Origin: an uncultured Pelagibacteraceae bacterium
GTDB taxonomy: Bacteria > Pseudomonadota > Alphaproteobacteria > Pelagibacterales > Pelagibacteraceae
Direction of reading: 5' to 3'
Length of the DNA: 64,000 nucleotides
Assembly: GCA_902628275.1 (NCBI GenBank)
Contig: CACOMI010000001.1
Span: 149,226 to 213,225 of the forward strand
The translations under genes and the position numbers were made by a program. Shown here in pieces: positions 26,306 to 35,779 of the stretch. Positions within the stretch are counted from its first letter, which is position 1. Each line of letters opens with the position of its first letter. The notes beneath the pieces are model-generated. The model ran no database searches and was not told the origin of the DNA. It saw nothing but the letters and a program-made list of their open reading frames with translations.

Positions 26306-26701
26306 ATGTTTCATTTTTTTAACAAATACAATTTTATTTTTTATTTAATTAACTTAATTGTAATTGTTTTTTATTTATTTCCAGGAAGCTTGATTGGATG
26401 TATTTTATATAGTAATTGTCAGTTGGAACCTAAAATTGAGCCAAATTTTTTAATATCCACAAATCATATGCTTATTTTTTTTATTCTTTCTCTGATTGGT
26501 TTTTTCACTTTTAGAAAAATTAATGAATATAGATTATTAGTGATTCACTTAACGTTTTTATGTTTTTTTTTAGAGGTGATGCATAATTTTATCCCAGAGA
26601 GAAGTTTTGAATACAAAGATTTATTAGGAAACTTTATTGGAATTGTTATAGGGGCTTTAGCTTTTTTTTTTTTAAAAAAATATGAAAATAATAAAAATTA
26701 A
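26306..26701 (+). CDS. VanZ-like membrane protein
   Basis: The 131-residue protein has four hydrophobic segments and the VanZ-family pattern: STNHMLIFFILSLIGF in the second helix and NFIPERSFEYKDLLGNFIGIVIG at the end, where an acidic/arginine pair precedes the last helix. VanZ-like proteins are small membrane proteins of unclear function, sometimes near envelope genes. The gene is divergent from gpmA and its last 20 bases overlap the start of the transglycosylase lipoprotein gene, so the two are probably co-translated. Confidence 0.7.
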   Translation: MFHFFNKYNFIFYLINLIVIVFYLFPGSLIGCILYSNCQLEPKIEPNFLISTNHMLIFFILSLIGFFTFRKINEYRLLVIHLTFLCFFLEVMHNFIPERSFEYKDLLGNFIGIVIGALAFFFLKKYENNKN

Positions 26702-27281
26702 TACTTTTTTTTTGATTTTTTTTTTAATTATAGGATGTTCATCAATACCAAAGAATACTTTAAATAGTTGTTCAATATTTAATGAAAGATATTTTTGGTA
26801 TAAGTATGCTAAAAAATCAGAAGAAAAATGGGGAACTCCTATATATTTACAGCTTGCAATTATAAAAATGGAGTCCGATTTTAATTGGCTAGCAAAACCA
26901 CCAAGGCAAAAATTATTTAAAGTCATTCCTTATAAACGTCCATCGAGTTCATTCGGATATTCCCAAGCAGTAAAAGGTACTTGGAAAGATTATAAAGATG
27001 AAACGGGTAATAAATTTGCAAGAAGATCAAGATTTAAAGACAGTGTTGATTTTATAGGGTGGTATACAAACAAAACTGAAAAAATTTTAAAAGTTTCAAA
27101 GAAAGATTCTTTTAAACAGTATATTGCTTATCACGAAGGCTGGGGTAATTATAAAAATTATAAAAATAATAAAAAAGTTATTAAACTAGCTAAAAGAGTA
27201 GAAAAGCAATCAAATATTTATAAGCAACAATTGTCAGAATGTAAAAATTCCTTATCAACCTCAAAATATATTATTTTTTAG
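26682..27281 (+). CDS. Lytic transglycosylase (SLT-type) lipoprotein
   Basis: The 199-residue protein starts with a lipoprotein signal (lipobox IIGCSS, Cys19) and carries a lysozyme-like SLT fold: catalytic Glu64 in IKMESDFNWLA, SSFGYSQAVKGTW, and YIAYHEGWGNY. It would be an outer-membrane-anchored glycan hydrolase releasing anhydro-muropeptides, the substrates of AmpG. Its neighbourhood (AmgK, MurU upstream; AmpG 20 kb away) fits wall recycling. The gene overlaps the VanZ-like gene by 20 bases and the convergent RND gene by four. Confidence 0.83.
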   Translation: MKIIKINTFFLIFFLIIGCSSIPKNTLNSCSIFNERYFWYKYAKKSEEKWGTPIYLQLAIIKMESDFNWLAKPPRQKLFKVIPYKRPSSSFGYSQAVKGTWKDYKDETGNKFARRSRFKDSVDFIGWYTNKTEKILKVSKKDSFKQYIAYHEGWGNYKNYKNNKKVIKLAKRVEKQSNIYKQQLSECKNSLSTSKYIIF

Positions 27282-30200
27282 TTTAATTGTTTTTTTAGTT
27301 CAATATCTACTGAATCAATTCGCTTTGTATTTTTAGCAAGGGCTAAATACATAGTAGGAGTTACATACAGAGTAAAGAAAGTAGAAATTATCATCCCACC
27401 TAAAATTGTTGAGCCAACCGCTAATCTTGAGCCTTCTCCTGCACCAGGGCCAATATTTCCTATAACTAACGGAAGCATAGCTATCATTGTACTTAGTGAC
27501 GTCATTATGATTGGTCGAATTCTTAGCTGACAAGCTTTTATTATAGCATCGTGAACTTTGACTCCTGTTGTTCTTATTTGATTGGTATAGTCGACAATTA
27601 GAATACTATTCTTAGTAGATATACCAATAAGTATTATTAGTGCAATTTGAGAGAATATATTTACAGAACTGTTTAAAAATAAAATAAAAACTAGTCCACC
27701 GAATACAGCCAAAGGAACAGTTAAAATAATAATAAACGGATGAATAAAAGAATTAAAGGTTGCTGCCATAACTAAATAAGCAGTTAATAATGCGAGAGCA
27801 AAAATTAAATATATTTCATTTGTTGTTTCTTTTAATTCCTCTGATTTACCTTTCCAAGTAATTTGGTTTTGTGGAGCAACTCTAATCATTATATCTTCTA
27901 AGTATTTTATTGCCTCTGTTAGTGTGTAATCTTCTGCAAGCGCAGCAGAAATTGTAACAGCTCTTTGACGATTATATCTTGGGAGTGCTTCAGCAGTACC
28001 TTTTTCTCTAAACTCAACTAAACTTGCAACAGATACGAGTTTACCTGTTGTTTCAGATCTAACAAAAATTTTTGATAAACCATCTTTATCTCTTCTGTCT
28101 GCTAAATATTGTTGTAAAATAATTGGGTATTCTCTTCCTTCTTTGCTAAAAGTTGTCACTTTTTTTCCTCCATAAAGAGTTTCTAAAGTTCTACCTATAT
28201 TTTCCGTAGAGACACCTAGATCATTAGCTCGATTTTTGTTTGTTATTAATTTAACTTCGGGTTTATTTTTCGTAAAGTCACTTTCAATCCGGAACATATT
28301 CCTATTTTTTCTCAATTCTCTCAAAACATTGTTTTGAATTTCTTCTAATTCCTCATAATTAGATCCATATATAACCATTTGAACTGGTTTGTTATAACTA
28401 GATACTCTTATTGATTGAGGTGAAATTGGAAAAGCAAAAGTTTCAGGTACTGAAACCACCTGTCCAATTGCCTCCCTTAGTATTGTTTGACTATCTTTTT
28501 CTCTATTTTTCCATTCGTCTAGTAACGCAATTATAATAAATGTATTATAAGTTGTTGCTGATTTACCAAAACCTGGAACTCTCATTATGAGTCTTTCGTA
28601 AGGACTGTTTTCAGCTTGTAGCAACTTTAAAATTCTACCTTCAATTATTTGTGCTTTTTCTTGGGTATACTCAAATGAACTTCCTTCATCTGTTGATCCT
28701 ATTATTAAATAAGCACCCCTATCTTCCATTGGTAGTAACTCTTTTTTTGAAAAACTAAAAAGATATGCTGACACAGCTATAACAAAGATAATAAATACTG
28801 AAATCGTCTTTTGTTTATTGATCCAATAACCAAGGGAACTTATATAGAAATTAGTAAAAGATTTAAATCCATTGTTAAATTTTTTAACGAAGAAATTAAT
28901 TTTTTCTTTCTTGTTTAAAAACTTACTACCAAGCATTGGTGACAAAGTTAATGCAACAAAAGATGAAACTACAATAGAGAAAGAAAGTGCGATAGCTGTT
29001 TCTTTAAATAACGTTCCTGAAATACCTTTTATAAAAATTAAAGGTAAGAAAACAGCAATTAATATTAAAGTAGTTGCAATAATTGCAAAGGTTATTTGTT
29101 TTGAACCCTTATAAGCTGCAACTAAAGGTGTTTCTCCATTTTCAATTCTAGTATAAATTGCGTCTGTCATAATTACTGAGTCATCAGTTATTATTCCTAT
29201 TGCAAGGATAAAACTTAGTAGAACAAAAATATTAATTGATAGATCAAATATATATAGTCCAAGAAATGATCCTATAATACTTACTGGTAAAGCAACTGCA
29301 GGGACTATCACTGCTTTAAGATTGCCTAAAAAAAGATATATAATTAAAACAACTAAAATAAATGCAATAACTAAACTTTTATAAACTTCTTCAATTGCAG
29401 CACCAATATAAGTTGCTCTGTTAAAAGCTATTTCTAATTTTAATCCATCTGGCAAGGATTTATTAAGTTCTTTTATTTTAACTTTTATCTGTTTAGATAG
29501 TTCTACTGTTGAAGCACCGCTTTTAGCGTAGATTCCAATTCCTACAGTTTTTAGGTTTACTGCATTTTTCCTTTGTGCAGTAAATAAAGTTTTTTCTGAA
29601 ACAGGCCCAAATTCAACATTTGCAATATCAGAAAGAATTATCACTTTTTCTTTATTTTTTCTAAGAGGAAGCTGTTTTATTGTATCTATATTAGTGTAAG
29701 ATTTATCAATATTTAGAGTTAAATCTTTATTATTAGCCTCCAATGTACCCGCTGGAAGGTTAATATTTTCATTTCTTAAGGCTCTTTCAACTTCTTGGAT
29801 GGTGAGATCATTAGCTGCTAACTTGATGGGGTCTATCCAAACTCTGACACTAAGTTCTCTCAATCCACCAACTAAAATTCTACCAACATTTGGAACACTT
29901 GAAAATGCATCGATTAAATATCTTTCAGCATAATCTCCAAGATCTAGATCATTCCATGTTGGAGAAGAAAGCCCTACCCACATAGTAGTTGTAAAACCCG
30001 CAGCTTGTTTTAAAATTTGCGGTGCATTTGCCTCACTTGGTAAATTATCTACAACACGTGCCACTCTTTCTCTAATGTCATTGGCAGCATCATCTAAATC
30101 TATATCTGTATTAAATTGTATATCAATTCTACTTGTTCCATTTAAAGAATTTGAGTCAATATTTTTAATCCCTTCTGCACCACCAATAACATCTTCAAGT

Positions 30201-30400
30201 TTTTGAGTTATTTCTTCATCAATTATCTCTGCTGAAGCAGATTTGTAATCTGTTTTTACTTGGACAACCGGTGGCTGAATACCATCTGGAAGTTCTCGGA
30301 CTGGAAGTTCTGAAAAAACAAATATACCAAAAATAATTAAAATTAAAGACATGACCCAAGCTACAACGGGTCGTTTAATACTAACTTCAGTTATAAACAT
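27278..30400 (-). CDS. RND family efflux transporter, inner-membrane pump
   Basis: The 1040-residue protein has the AcrB/MexF plan: MFITEVSIKRPVVAWVMSLILII at the start, two large periplasmic loops, TM4 with ILAIGIITDDSVIMTDAI (proton-relay aspartates), FIKGISGTLFKETAIAL, and a mirrored second half ending GGMIISTFFTLYVTPTMYLAL. It exports hydrophobic or toxic compounds using the proton gradient, normally as a trimer with an adaptor and an outer-membrane channel. The adaptor gene is five bases upstream; no TolC-like gene is in the window. Substrate is unknown. Confidence 0.92.
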   Translation of the reverse strand: MFITEVSIKRPVVAWVMSLILIIFGIFVFSELPVRELPDGIQPPVVQVKTDYKSASAEIIDEEITQKLEDVIGGAEGIKNIDSNSLNGTSRIDIQFNTDIDLDDAANDIRERVARVVDNLPSEANAPQILKQAAGFTTTMWVGLSSPTWNDLDLGDYAERYLIDAFSSVPNVGRILVGGLRELSVRVWIDPIKLAANDLTIQEVERALRNENINLPAGTLEANNKDLTLNIDKSYTNIDTIKQLPLRKNKEKVIILSDIANVEFGPVSEKTLFTAQRKNAVNLKTVGIGIYAKSGASTVELSKQIKVKIKELNKSLPDGLKLEIAFNRATYIGAAIEEVYKSLVIAFILVVLIIYLFLGNLKAVIVPAVALPVSIIGSFLGLYIFDLSINIFVLLSFILAIGIITDDSVIMTDAIYTRIENGETPLVAAYKGSKQITFAIIATTLILIAVFLPLIFIKGISGTLFKETAIALSFSIVVSSFVALTLSPMLGSKFLNKKEKINFFVKKFNNGFKSFTNFYISSLGYWINKQKTISVFIIFVIAVSAYLFSFSKKELLPMEDRGAYLIIGSTDEGSSFEYTQEKAQIIEGRILKLLQAENSPYERLIMRVPGFGKSATTYNTFIIIALLDEWKNREKDSQTILREAIGQVVSVPETFAFPISPQSIRVSSYNKPVQMVIYGSNYEELEEIQNNVLRELRKNRNMFRIESDFTKNKPEVKLITNKNRANDLGVSTENIGRTLETLYGGKKVTTFSKEGREYPIILQQYLADRRDKDGLSKIFVRSETTGKLVSVASLVEFREKGTAEALPRYNRQRAVTISAALAEDYTLTEAIKYLEDIMIRVAPQNQITWKGKSEELKETTNEIYLIFALALLTAYLVMAATFNSFIHPFIIILTVPLAVFGGLVFILFLNSSVNIFSQIALIILIGISTKNSILIVDYTNQIRTTGVKVHDAIIKACQLRIRPIIMTSLSTMIAMLPLVIGNIGPGAGEGSRLAVGSTILGGMIISTFFTLYVTPTMYLALAKNTKRIDSVDIELKKQLN

Positions 30401-30404
30401 TTAA

Positions 30405-31400
30405 TTATTTCTTCTCTTTTTCGGATTTTTTAAATAAATTTTTTAACCAATCAAACTTACCTTTTTTTGCCTCAGCTTTTTTTGATTTATCTTTTTTACC
30501 CCAGCTAGAATTCCCTTGTTTATTTTTGGCACCTTTTTCAATCGGTCTAATTGTTAAATTTGGTCTAACTTTTTTTGTCCCTTCGGCAACAATTTTATCT
30601 CCATCGTTTAATCCATTTAATATTTCTACAAATCCCAAATATCTATCACCTATCGTTACTTTTGTTTTCATTACTTTATTTTTCTCGTCAACTTTATAAA
30701 TAAAAATATTCTCACCTTCGACTATTGTACTTGTATCAGGTGCGCCTAAGCCATTTCTTACATCGTACTTAATTGAAATTTCTAGAAACGATCCTGGAAG
30801 TATTTCCCCAGATGCATTATCCATTTTTATTCTTGTTGCTAAAGCTCTTGTATCCTCACTTATTCTACTTGCAAAAGACTCAACCTCTCCATTGTAAATT
30901 TTATTCTTATAACCAGAGAATTTAATATCAACTGGTAAACCCACCTTAATAAATGGAACAAAGATTTCTGGTATATCTACATCACAATATATTGAACTAG
31001 TGTCCTCAAGATTAATTAATAGAGAAGACTTTGAAACCTCTATATCTTCTGAAAATTCTCTTTTTCCAATTACTCCATCAAATTGTGCAATTATTTTTCT
31101 ATTTTTAAGGTCAGCAATTATGTCTCCTTTTTTAACTTTTTGATTAAAATTTATTGGTTTTAGTATTTCATATTTTTCAATTTTAAATGATTGGGTCTGA
31201 ATAGGTGTTGCTGTTCCATAAGTGCTGATAACATTTTCAAAAACCCTTTCTTGTGTTGTAGTTACTATTATTCCTGGAGGCGGCCTTTTACTAAATTTTT
31301 TTTTGAAATGATTTCCAATCATTGTTCTTCCAATAATTACAGTCGCAATAATTAGAAAAAATATAATTACTATACTTGTGACTTTTGTAGATGTTTTCAT
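30405..31400 (-). CDS. RND efflux periplasmic adaptor (MFP) lacking the alpha-hairpin
   Basis: The 331-residue adaptor has an N-terminal membrane anchor (TSIVIIFFLIIATVIIG), a biotinyl-lipoyl-like domain, a beta-barrel (GLPVDIKFSGYKNKIYNGEVE) and a membrane-proximal domain (GDRYLGFVEILNGLNDGDKIVAEG). It ends in a very basic lysine-rich tail. The two lipoyl halves (KVKKGDIIADL and IIAQFDGVIGKREF) are separated by only a few residues, so the long coiled-coil hairpin of AcrA-type proteins is absent. Hairpinless adaptors are known in some RND subfamilies. It precedes and drives the pump gene. Confidence 0.88.
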   Translation of the reverse strand: MKTSTKVTSIVIIFFLIIATVIIGRTMIGNHFKKKFSKRPPPGIIVTTTQERVFENVISTYGTATPIQTQSFKIEKYEILKPINFNQKVKKGDIIADLKNRKIIAQFDGVIGKREFSEDIEVSKSSLLINLEDTSSIYCDVDIPEIFVPFIKVGLPVDIKFSGYKNKIYNGEVESFASRISEDTRALATRIKMDNASGEILPGSFLEISIKYDVRNGLGAPDTSTIVEGENIFIYKVDEKNKVMKTKVTIGDRYLGFVEILNGLNDGDKIVAEGTKKVRPNLTIRPIEKGAKNKQGNSSWGKKDKSKKAEAKKGKFDWLKNLFKKSEKEKK

Positions 31401-31403
31401 TAA

Positions 31404-32216
31404 TTAGTTTTTTCCATACTCTGACCATGAGCCATCGTATATTGTCGGCATATATTTATCATTTATTAAAGAATAAGCCAGAGCCAATACGCTTGCGGTT
31501 ACTCCTGAACCACACGAAAATACTATATTTTTTTCAAGGTCAAATTTAAATGTATCAAATTTTTCTCGAATTTTATTTTTACTCACAAAGGTATGGTCTT
31601 CATCAATTAATTCGTAAAAGGGAAGGCAAAAAGAATTTTTAATTGAGCCACTTCTTAAACCTTTTCTTGGTTCAGCAACTTTTCCTTCAAACCTCTCTCT
31701 GCTTCTTGCATCAACTACATTAAATTCTTTTTTTTCAATATTTTCATCAATTTGTTTTTTACTTTTAACAAGTTTTTTATTTTCTTTGCATGAATATGTA
31801 GAAGTTTTAGTGGTCACTTTTTTGTTGTCTGTAGCTTTATTTTCTTTTTTCCATTTTTTTAGTCCACCATTTAATACATGAACTAGTTCTGGATCATGTC
31901 CGTAATAAATTAAACTATACCAACATCTACAAGAACTAATTACTTCAGAGTTATCGTAAACTACTATTCTATCATTATTTTCTATTCCCATGTTACCCAT
32001 TATTTTTTCCCAAGATTTAGGATCAGTAAGCATATGAGGTAAGTCGGTATCTAATTTTGAATTTTTATCTAAATCAAAAAAAATTGCATTTGGTATATGT
32101 TCTTTACAATACTCCTCAAAACCATTTCTTTTAGTTTGAGGCATATGCCATGAGCAATCAATAATTTTTACATTCTTAATATTATTTTCTAACCATGTGG
32201 TATCAATCAAAGACAT
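31404..32216 (-). CDS. sseA: 3-mercaptopyruvate / thiosulfate sulfurtransferase
   Basis: The 270-residue protein contains two rhodanese domains. The N-terminal one has IIDCSWHMP, HIPNAIFFDLD and VVYDNSEVISSCRCWYSLIYYGH. The C-terminal one has VVDARSRERFEG, IKNSFCLPFYELID and the active-site loop FSCGSGVTASVLALA, with catalytic cysteine near 236. SseA-type enzymes move sulfane sulfur from 3-mercaptopyruvate to thiols. The CGSGVTAS loop is the form seen in mercaptopyruvate sulfurtransferases. It follows msrA by one base and precedes the RND adaptor. Confidence 0.9.
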   Translation of the reverse strand: MSLIDTTWLENNIKNVKIIDCSWHMPQTKRNGFEEYCKEHIPNAIFFDLDKNSKLDTDLPHMLTDPKSWEKIMGNMGIENNDRIVVYDNSEVISSCRCWYSLIYYGHDPELVHVLNGGLKKWKKENKATDNKKVTTKTSTYSCKENKKLVKSKKQIDENIEKKEFNVVDARSRERFEGKVAEPRKGLRSGSIKNSFCLPFYELIDEDHTFVSKNKIREKFDTFKFDLEKNIVFSCGSGVTASVLALAYSLINDKYMPTIYDGSWSEYGKN

Positions 32217-32217
32217 T

Positions 32218-32661
32218 TTATCTTTTTTCTAAATATCGCTGGTGATACTCTTCTGCTGGACAATAGTTTTTAAGTAAAGAAATTTTTGTGACTACTTTCC
32301 CTGACAATTTAATATTCTCTTTTTTAATCATATTTTCAGCTATTTCCTTTTGTTTGTCATTTAAATAAAAAATTTCACTTCTATATTGAGTTCCAAAATC
32401 AGGACCTTGTGAATTTAGCGTTGTAGGATCATGAATTGCAAAAAAATATTCAATAATTTTTTCATAGGAAATTATTTTTGGATCAAAATCTAATTTAACT
32501 ACTTCAGCATGATTTGTAGTTCCAGAACAAACATCTTTATAGTTTGTTACAGCGCTATGGCCACCACAATATCCAACTTCAGTTTTTATAACGCCTTCAA
32601 TTTTACTAAATTTAATTTCTGGTCCCCAAAAACATCCTAATGCTAAAACTGCTATTTCCAT
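32218..32661 (-). CDS. msrA: Peptide methionine sulfoxide reductase MsrA
   Basis: The 147-residue enzyme reduces methionine-S-sulfoxide in proteins. It has the catalytic GCFWG (Cys10), EVGYCGG, NHAEVVKLDFDP, DPTTLNSQGPDFGTQYRS, and a C-terminal YCPAEEYHQRYL whose cysteine may act in resolving the disulfide. It starts almost at the catalytic motif, so it is near the minimal length for the family. It forms a pair with sseA (one-base gap) and diverges from a DMT exporter with a 33-base gap. Confidence 0.95.
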   Translation of the reverse strand: MEIAVLALGCFWGPEIKFSKIEGVIKTEVGYCGGHSAVTNYKDVCSGTTNHAEVVKLDFDPKIISYEKIIEYFFAIHDPTTLNSQGPDFGTQYRSEIFYLNDKQKEIAENMIKKENIKLSGKVVTKISLLKNYCPAEEYHQRYLEKR

Positions 32662-32694
32662 TGATAAATTACTTAATTAATTTAAGTTAACCAC

Positions 32695-33576
32695 ATGCTC
32701 TCGAAAAATCAATTAGGCTTTTTTTACATGTTTATATCTGTATGTGCTTTTTCTTTAATGGACGTGATTGTAAAATGGTCTGATGATTATCCAGTTGGAC
32801 AGGTATTATTTTTTAGGGGTTTTTGTGGAATCATTCCAATTTTGTTCCTTATACCAAAAGATAGATTTTTAAATTTTTATAAAACTGAAAGACCGATACT
32901 TCATATAAAAAGATGTCTAGCAGGGTTAATTGCAATTGTATCTATATTTGTAGCTTTGAGAAACTTACCCTTAGCCACAGTAGTAAGTATTTCATTTGCC
33001 TCACCGATATTTACAACAATTTTTTCTATATTTTTATTGAACGAAAAAGTTGGTTTTTATAGATGGCTTGCAGTTTTTGTTGGATTTATTGGAATAATAA
33101 TTATATCTGAACCAGGTTTTAGCTCCTTGAATATCTATTATATTTATCCAATAATTTTTTGTTTGGGACTTTCATACGTTGCAATAGCTATACGAAAATT
33201 GTCTTCAACCGAACCAGTTTGGTTAATTAGTTTCTTTTTCTCATTTTCAATTTTAATATTTAGTTTTTTCTCTTTATACCAAAAATGGATTATGCCATCT
33301 TTGATAGATCTAATTTTACTATCATCCATAGGTATTCTTGGAGGAATCGCAAATTTATGGTTATCACAATCATATAAATTTTCTGAGGTTAGTTTAGTAA
33401 GTCCCTTAAAATATTTAGCATTAGTATTTGCTATTGTATTTGGATACTTTATTTGGGATGAAATACCAACTATTAAAACATTAATGGGAGCTTTATTGGT
33501 AATACTATCTTCATTCATAATCTTTAGAAGAGAATTAACTATGAAAAAACAATTATCAGTTGCTAGACATGACTAA
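32695..33576 (+). CDS. DMT superfamily (EamA) transporter
   Basis: The 293-residue protein has ten hydrophobic segments in two EamA repeats: FSLMDVIVKWSDDYPVGQVLFFRG in repeat one, and PLKYLALVFAIVFGYFIWDEIPT in repeat two. The RGFCGIIPILFLIP, LRNLPLATVVSISFASPIFT and FLLNEKVGFYRW elements are typical. Members export or import small metabolites; substrate cannot be assigned. Its 3' end overlaps the glycosylase gene by eight bases. Confidence 0.88.
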   Translation: MLSKNQLGFFYMFISVCAFSLMDVIVKWSDDYPVGQVLFFRGFCGIIPILFLIPKDRFLNFYKTERPILHIKRCLAGLIAIVSIFVALRNLPLATVVSISFASPIFTTIFSIFLLNEKVGFYRWLAVFVGFIGIIIISEPGFSSLNIYYIYPIIFCLGLSYVAIAIRKLSSTEPVWLISFFFSFSILIFSFFSLYQKWIMPSLIDLILLSSIGILGGIANLWLSQSYKFSEVSLVSPLKYLALVFAIVFGYFIWDEIPTIKTLMGALLVILSSFIIFRRELTMKKQLSVARHD

Positions 33577-34204
33577 TACTCCCAAATATTGGAATTATGC
33601 TAAAAAATATATATCCAAAAAAGATAAAATAATGGCTAAATTAATTAAACAATATCATTCACCTTCTGAAATAATATTAAAATCTAGGAAAGATGTTTTT
33701 TTTTCATTATGTAAAAGTATTATCGGACAACAAATAAGTGTTGCTGCTGCAAACTCAGTTTTTTTAAAATTTAAAATAAAATGCAAAAACAACATTAACG
33801 CAAAAACTGTTAGTAAATTATCTATTAATCAATTAAAAAGTTGTGGCTTAAGCAGATTAAAAGCTTTAGGTATTAAAAGTCTTGCTAAACAAATATTAGA
33901 TAAATCTTTTAATCCAAGAATTATAAAAAAAATGAATGATGAAGAGGCTATTTTATATCTTTCAAAATTAAGACAAATTGGAAGATGGTCTGCAGAAATG
34001 ATTTTATTATTTACTTATAACAGGCCAAATATTTGGCCAATTCAAGATATTGGATTATTAAGAGCTATATCAAAAAATTATAAAAAGAAATATTTACCAC
34101 CAGATTCATATGTAAAATTATTAAATAAAAGATTTTCTCCATACTGCTCTGTTGCCACTTGGTATTTATGGAGAAGTATAGATCCTGAACCTATTCAGTA
34201 CTAA
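33569..34204 (+). CDS. alkA: DNA-3-methyladenine glycosylase II (AlkA-type HhH-GPD)
   Basis: The 211-residue base-excision enzyme has FFSLCKSIIGQQISVAAANSVF, the helix-hairpin-helix LRQIGRWSAEMILLF, and the catalytic aspartate in NIWPIQDIGLLRAI. It lacks the C-terminal iron-sulfur cluster of Nth/MutY. It would remove alkylated bases such as 3-methyladenine. The N-terminal domain of E. coli AlkA is missing, as in the short AlkA forms of many bacteria. I start at the ATG 33569 rather than a TTG three codons earlier. Confidence 0.87.
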   Translation: MTNTPKYWNYAKKYISKKDKIMAKLIKQYHSPSEIILKSRKDVFFSLCKSIIGQQISVAAANSVFLKFKIKCKNNINAKTVSKLSINQLKSCGLSRLKALGIKSLAKQILDKSFNPRIIKKMNDEEAILYLSKLRQIGRWSAEMILLFTYNRPNIWPIQDIGLLRAISKNYKKKYLPPDSYVKLLNKRFSPYCSVATWYLWRSIDPEPIQY

Positions 34205-34216
34205 ATTTTTATTAAG

Positions 34217-34504
34217 TTACATTCCTTCAAAAATTATATGATCTCTTGTTGCATTATTTTCTAAATGTTTTCTGGCCTCAACATATTCGTCAGAATTATA
34301 ACAATTTTTTGCTGTTTCAATGTCTGGGAATTCCGCTAGCGCAACTCTAACCATTTCTCTACCTTGAAGGGTAATATTATTTGCGCTTCTTGCTAATAAT
34401 CTTCCAGAGTATTTTTCAACTGCTTCTTTTGCTTTAATAGCGTATTTTTTAAGTCTTTCAGTGTCTTTTATTTCAGTATAGTTTGCAACCCAATATGCTT
34501 TCAT
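34217..34504 (-). CDS. DUF1330 domain protein
   Basis: The 95-residue protein shows the DUF1330 ferredoxin-like alpha/beta-barrel pattern: YWVANYTEIKDTERLKKYAIKAKEAVEKYSGRLLAR, then VALAEFPDIETAKNCYNSDEYVEARKHL. Such small dimeric proteins are common in proteobacteria with no fixed function. It has a clear Shine-Dalgarno (AGGAG) before its ATG. It is convergent with the alkA-type gene and divergent from the cytochrome c gene. I cannot link it to the purine genes. Confidence 0.8.
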   Translation of the reverse strand: MKAYWVANYTEIKDTERLKKYAIKAKEAVEKYSGRLLARSANNITLQGREMVRVALAEFPDIETAKNCYNSDEYVEARKHLENNATRDHIIFEGM

Positions 34505-34547
34505 AATTCTCCTTTTTAATTTTTTTTAATTATGATACCAAATTTCT

Positions 34548-34871
34548 GTGGGAAAATTATTTTTAAATTTATTTAGCACTTTATTAATTTTAATATTTGC
34601 TTCAAATATTCAGGCTAATGCTGATGAATTATTTAGTAAGGGAAAAGAGGTCTTTCTTGAGGCTGGCAATTGTGCTGCATGTCATAGTCTCTCAGACGCA
34701 GGATCAATTGCTGAGATTGGCCCAAATCTTAATCAAATTAGACCTCAAGTTCAAACAATTCTTATGGCTGTCAAAAATGGAATAGGGGTAATGCCTGCAA
34801 TGGAGGGAATTTTGTCAGATGAGGAAATAGAGGCTGTTGCTCATTATGTTTCTATAGCCGCAGATCAATAA
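34548..34871 (+). CDS. Small periplasmic c-type cytochrome
   Basis: The 107-residue protein has a signal peptide (FLNLFSTLLILIFASNIQANA) and a single haem-binding CxxCH in NCAACHSLSDAG. The likely axial methionine is in VMPAMEGILSDEEI, and the C-terminal helix is AVAHYVSIAAD. It is a class I cytochrome c of about 85 mature residues. The start is GTG at 34548. It lies at the edge of the purine island, tail-to-tail with puuE (nine-base gap). Since PuuD here lacks its usual cytochrome domain, this protein is a candidate electron acceptor for urate oxidation; that link is inference. Confidence 0.88.
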   Translation: MGKLFLNLFSTLLILIFASNIQANADELFSKGKEVFLEAGNCAACHSLSDAGSIAEIGPNLNQIRPQVQTILMAVKNGIGVMPAMEGILSDEEIEAVAHYVSIAADQ

Positions 34872-34879
34872 AAAAAAAT

Positions 34880-35779
34880 TTAACTATAATTTTTTATCCA
34901 ATGTTTAGCTATATCTACTCTTTTACAAATCCAAATATTTTTAAATTTTAAAACATAATCCAAAAATTTCTTGAGTGATTGTATTCTACCAGGTCTGCCA
35001 ATTAATCTACAATGCAAACCAACCGACATCATTTTTGGTGAAGTTTTTCCTTCCTCGTAAAGGGCATCAAAACTATCTTTTAAATAATTATAAAACTGTT
35101 CTCCAGAGTTAAACCCTTGATTAGTTGCAAATCTCATATCATTGTTATCAAGTGTATAGGGAATCATTAATTGTTTTTTTTTACCTTTTTTTATCCAATA
35201 AGGAAGGTCATCACTATATGTATCGCTGCTGTATAAAAAATTTCCATTTTTAATAACTAAATCTAGAGTATTTACACTGCATCTTCCTGTATACCAACCA
35301 GTGGGTTCAGCGCCAAAATTTTTTTTAATGGATTTTATTGCTAGTTTCATATCACTTTCTTCTCTTTTCTTTGGTACATTTTGATAATCAATCCATCTCC
35401 ATCCATGACAAGCAACTTCATAATTTGCTTTTTTTATGGCCGAACAAACTTCCTTATTCCTTTCTAGTGCCATCCCAACACCAAAAATAGTAAGCGGTAT
35501 TTTTTTCTTTTTAAATAAATCATGAATTCTCCAAAACCCTCTTCTTGATCCATATTCATAAATCGACTCCATATTTAAATGTCGACCTTTAATTGGTTTT
35601 GCTCCTATAATTTCAGACAAAAATACCTCCGAAGCTTTATCACCATGCAGAGTGCAATTTTCTCCACCTTCCTCATAATTTAATACAAATTGTAGAGCCA
35701 ACCTAGCATTACCAGGCCACCTTACTTTAATATTTTTGGATCCATATCCTACTAAATCTCTTGGGTATTTTTTTTTCAT
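34880..35779 (-). CDS. puuE: Allantoinase PuuE (polysaccharide-deacetylase fold)
   Basis: The 299-residue protein starts YPRDLVGYGSKNIKVRWPG, then LALQFVLNYEEGGENCTLHGD and CHGWRWIDYQ, all typical of PuuE. PuuE hydrolyses allantoin to allantoate without resembling the amidohydrolase allantoinases. ASSDTYSDDLPYW-like YSSDTYSDDLPYW and SVGLHCRLIGRPGRIQSL near the C-terminus support it. It is the last gene of the minus-strand set uraD-alc-allA-puuE, overlapping allA by four bases. Confidence 0.93.
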   Translation of the reverse strand: MKKKYPRDLVGYGSKNIKVRWPGNARLALQFVLNYEEGGENCTLHGDKASEVFLSEIIGAKPIKGRHLNMESIYEYGSRRGFWRIHDLFKKKKIPLTIFGVGMALERNKEVCSAIKKANYEVACHGWRWIDYQNVPKKREESDMKLAIKSIKKNFGAEPTGWYTGRCSVNTLDLVIKNGNFLYSSDTYSDDLPYWIKKGKKKQLMIPYTLDNNDMRFATNQGFNSGEQFYNYLKDSFDALYEEGKTSPKMMSVGLHCRLIGRPGRIQSLKKFLDYVLKFKNIWICKRVDIAKHWIKNYS

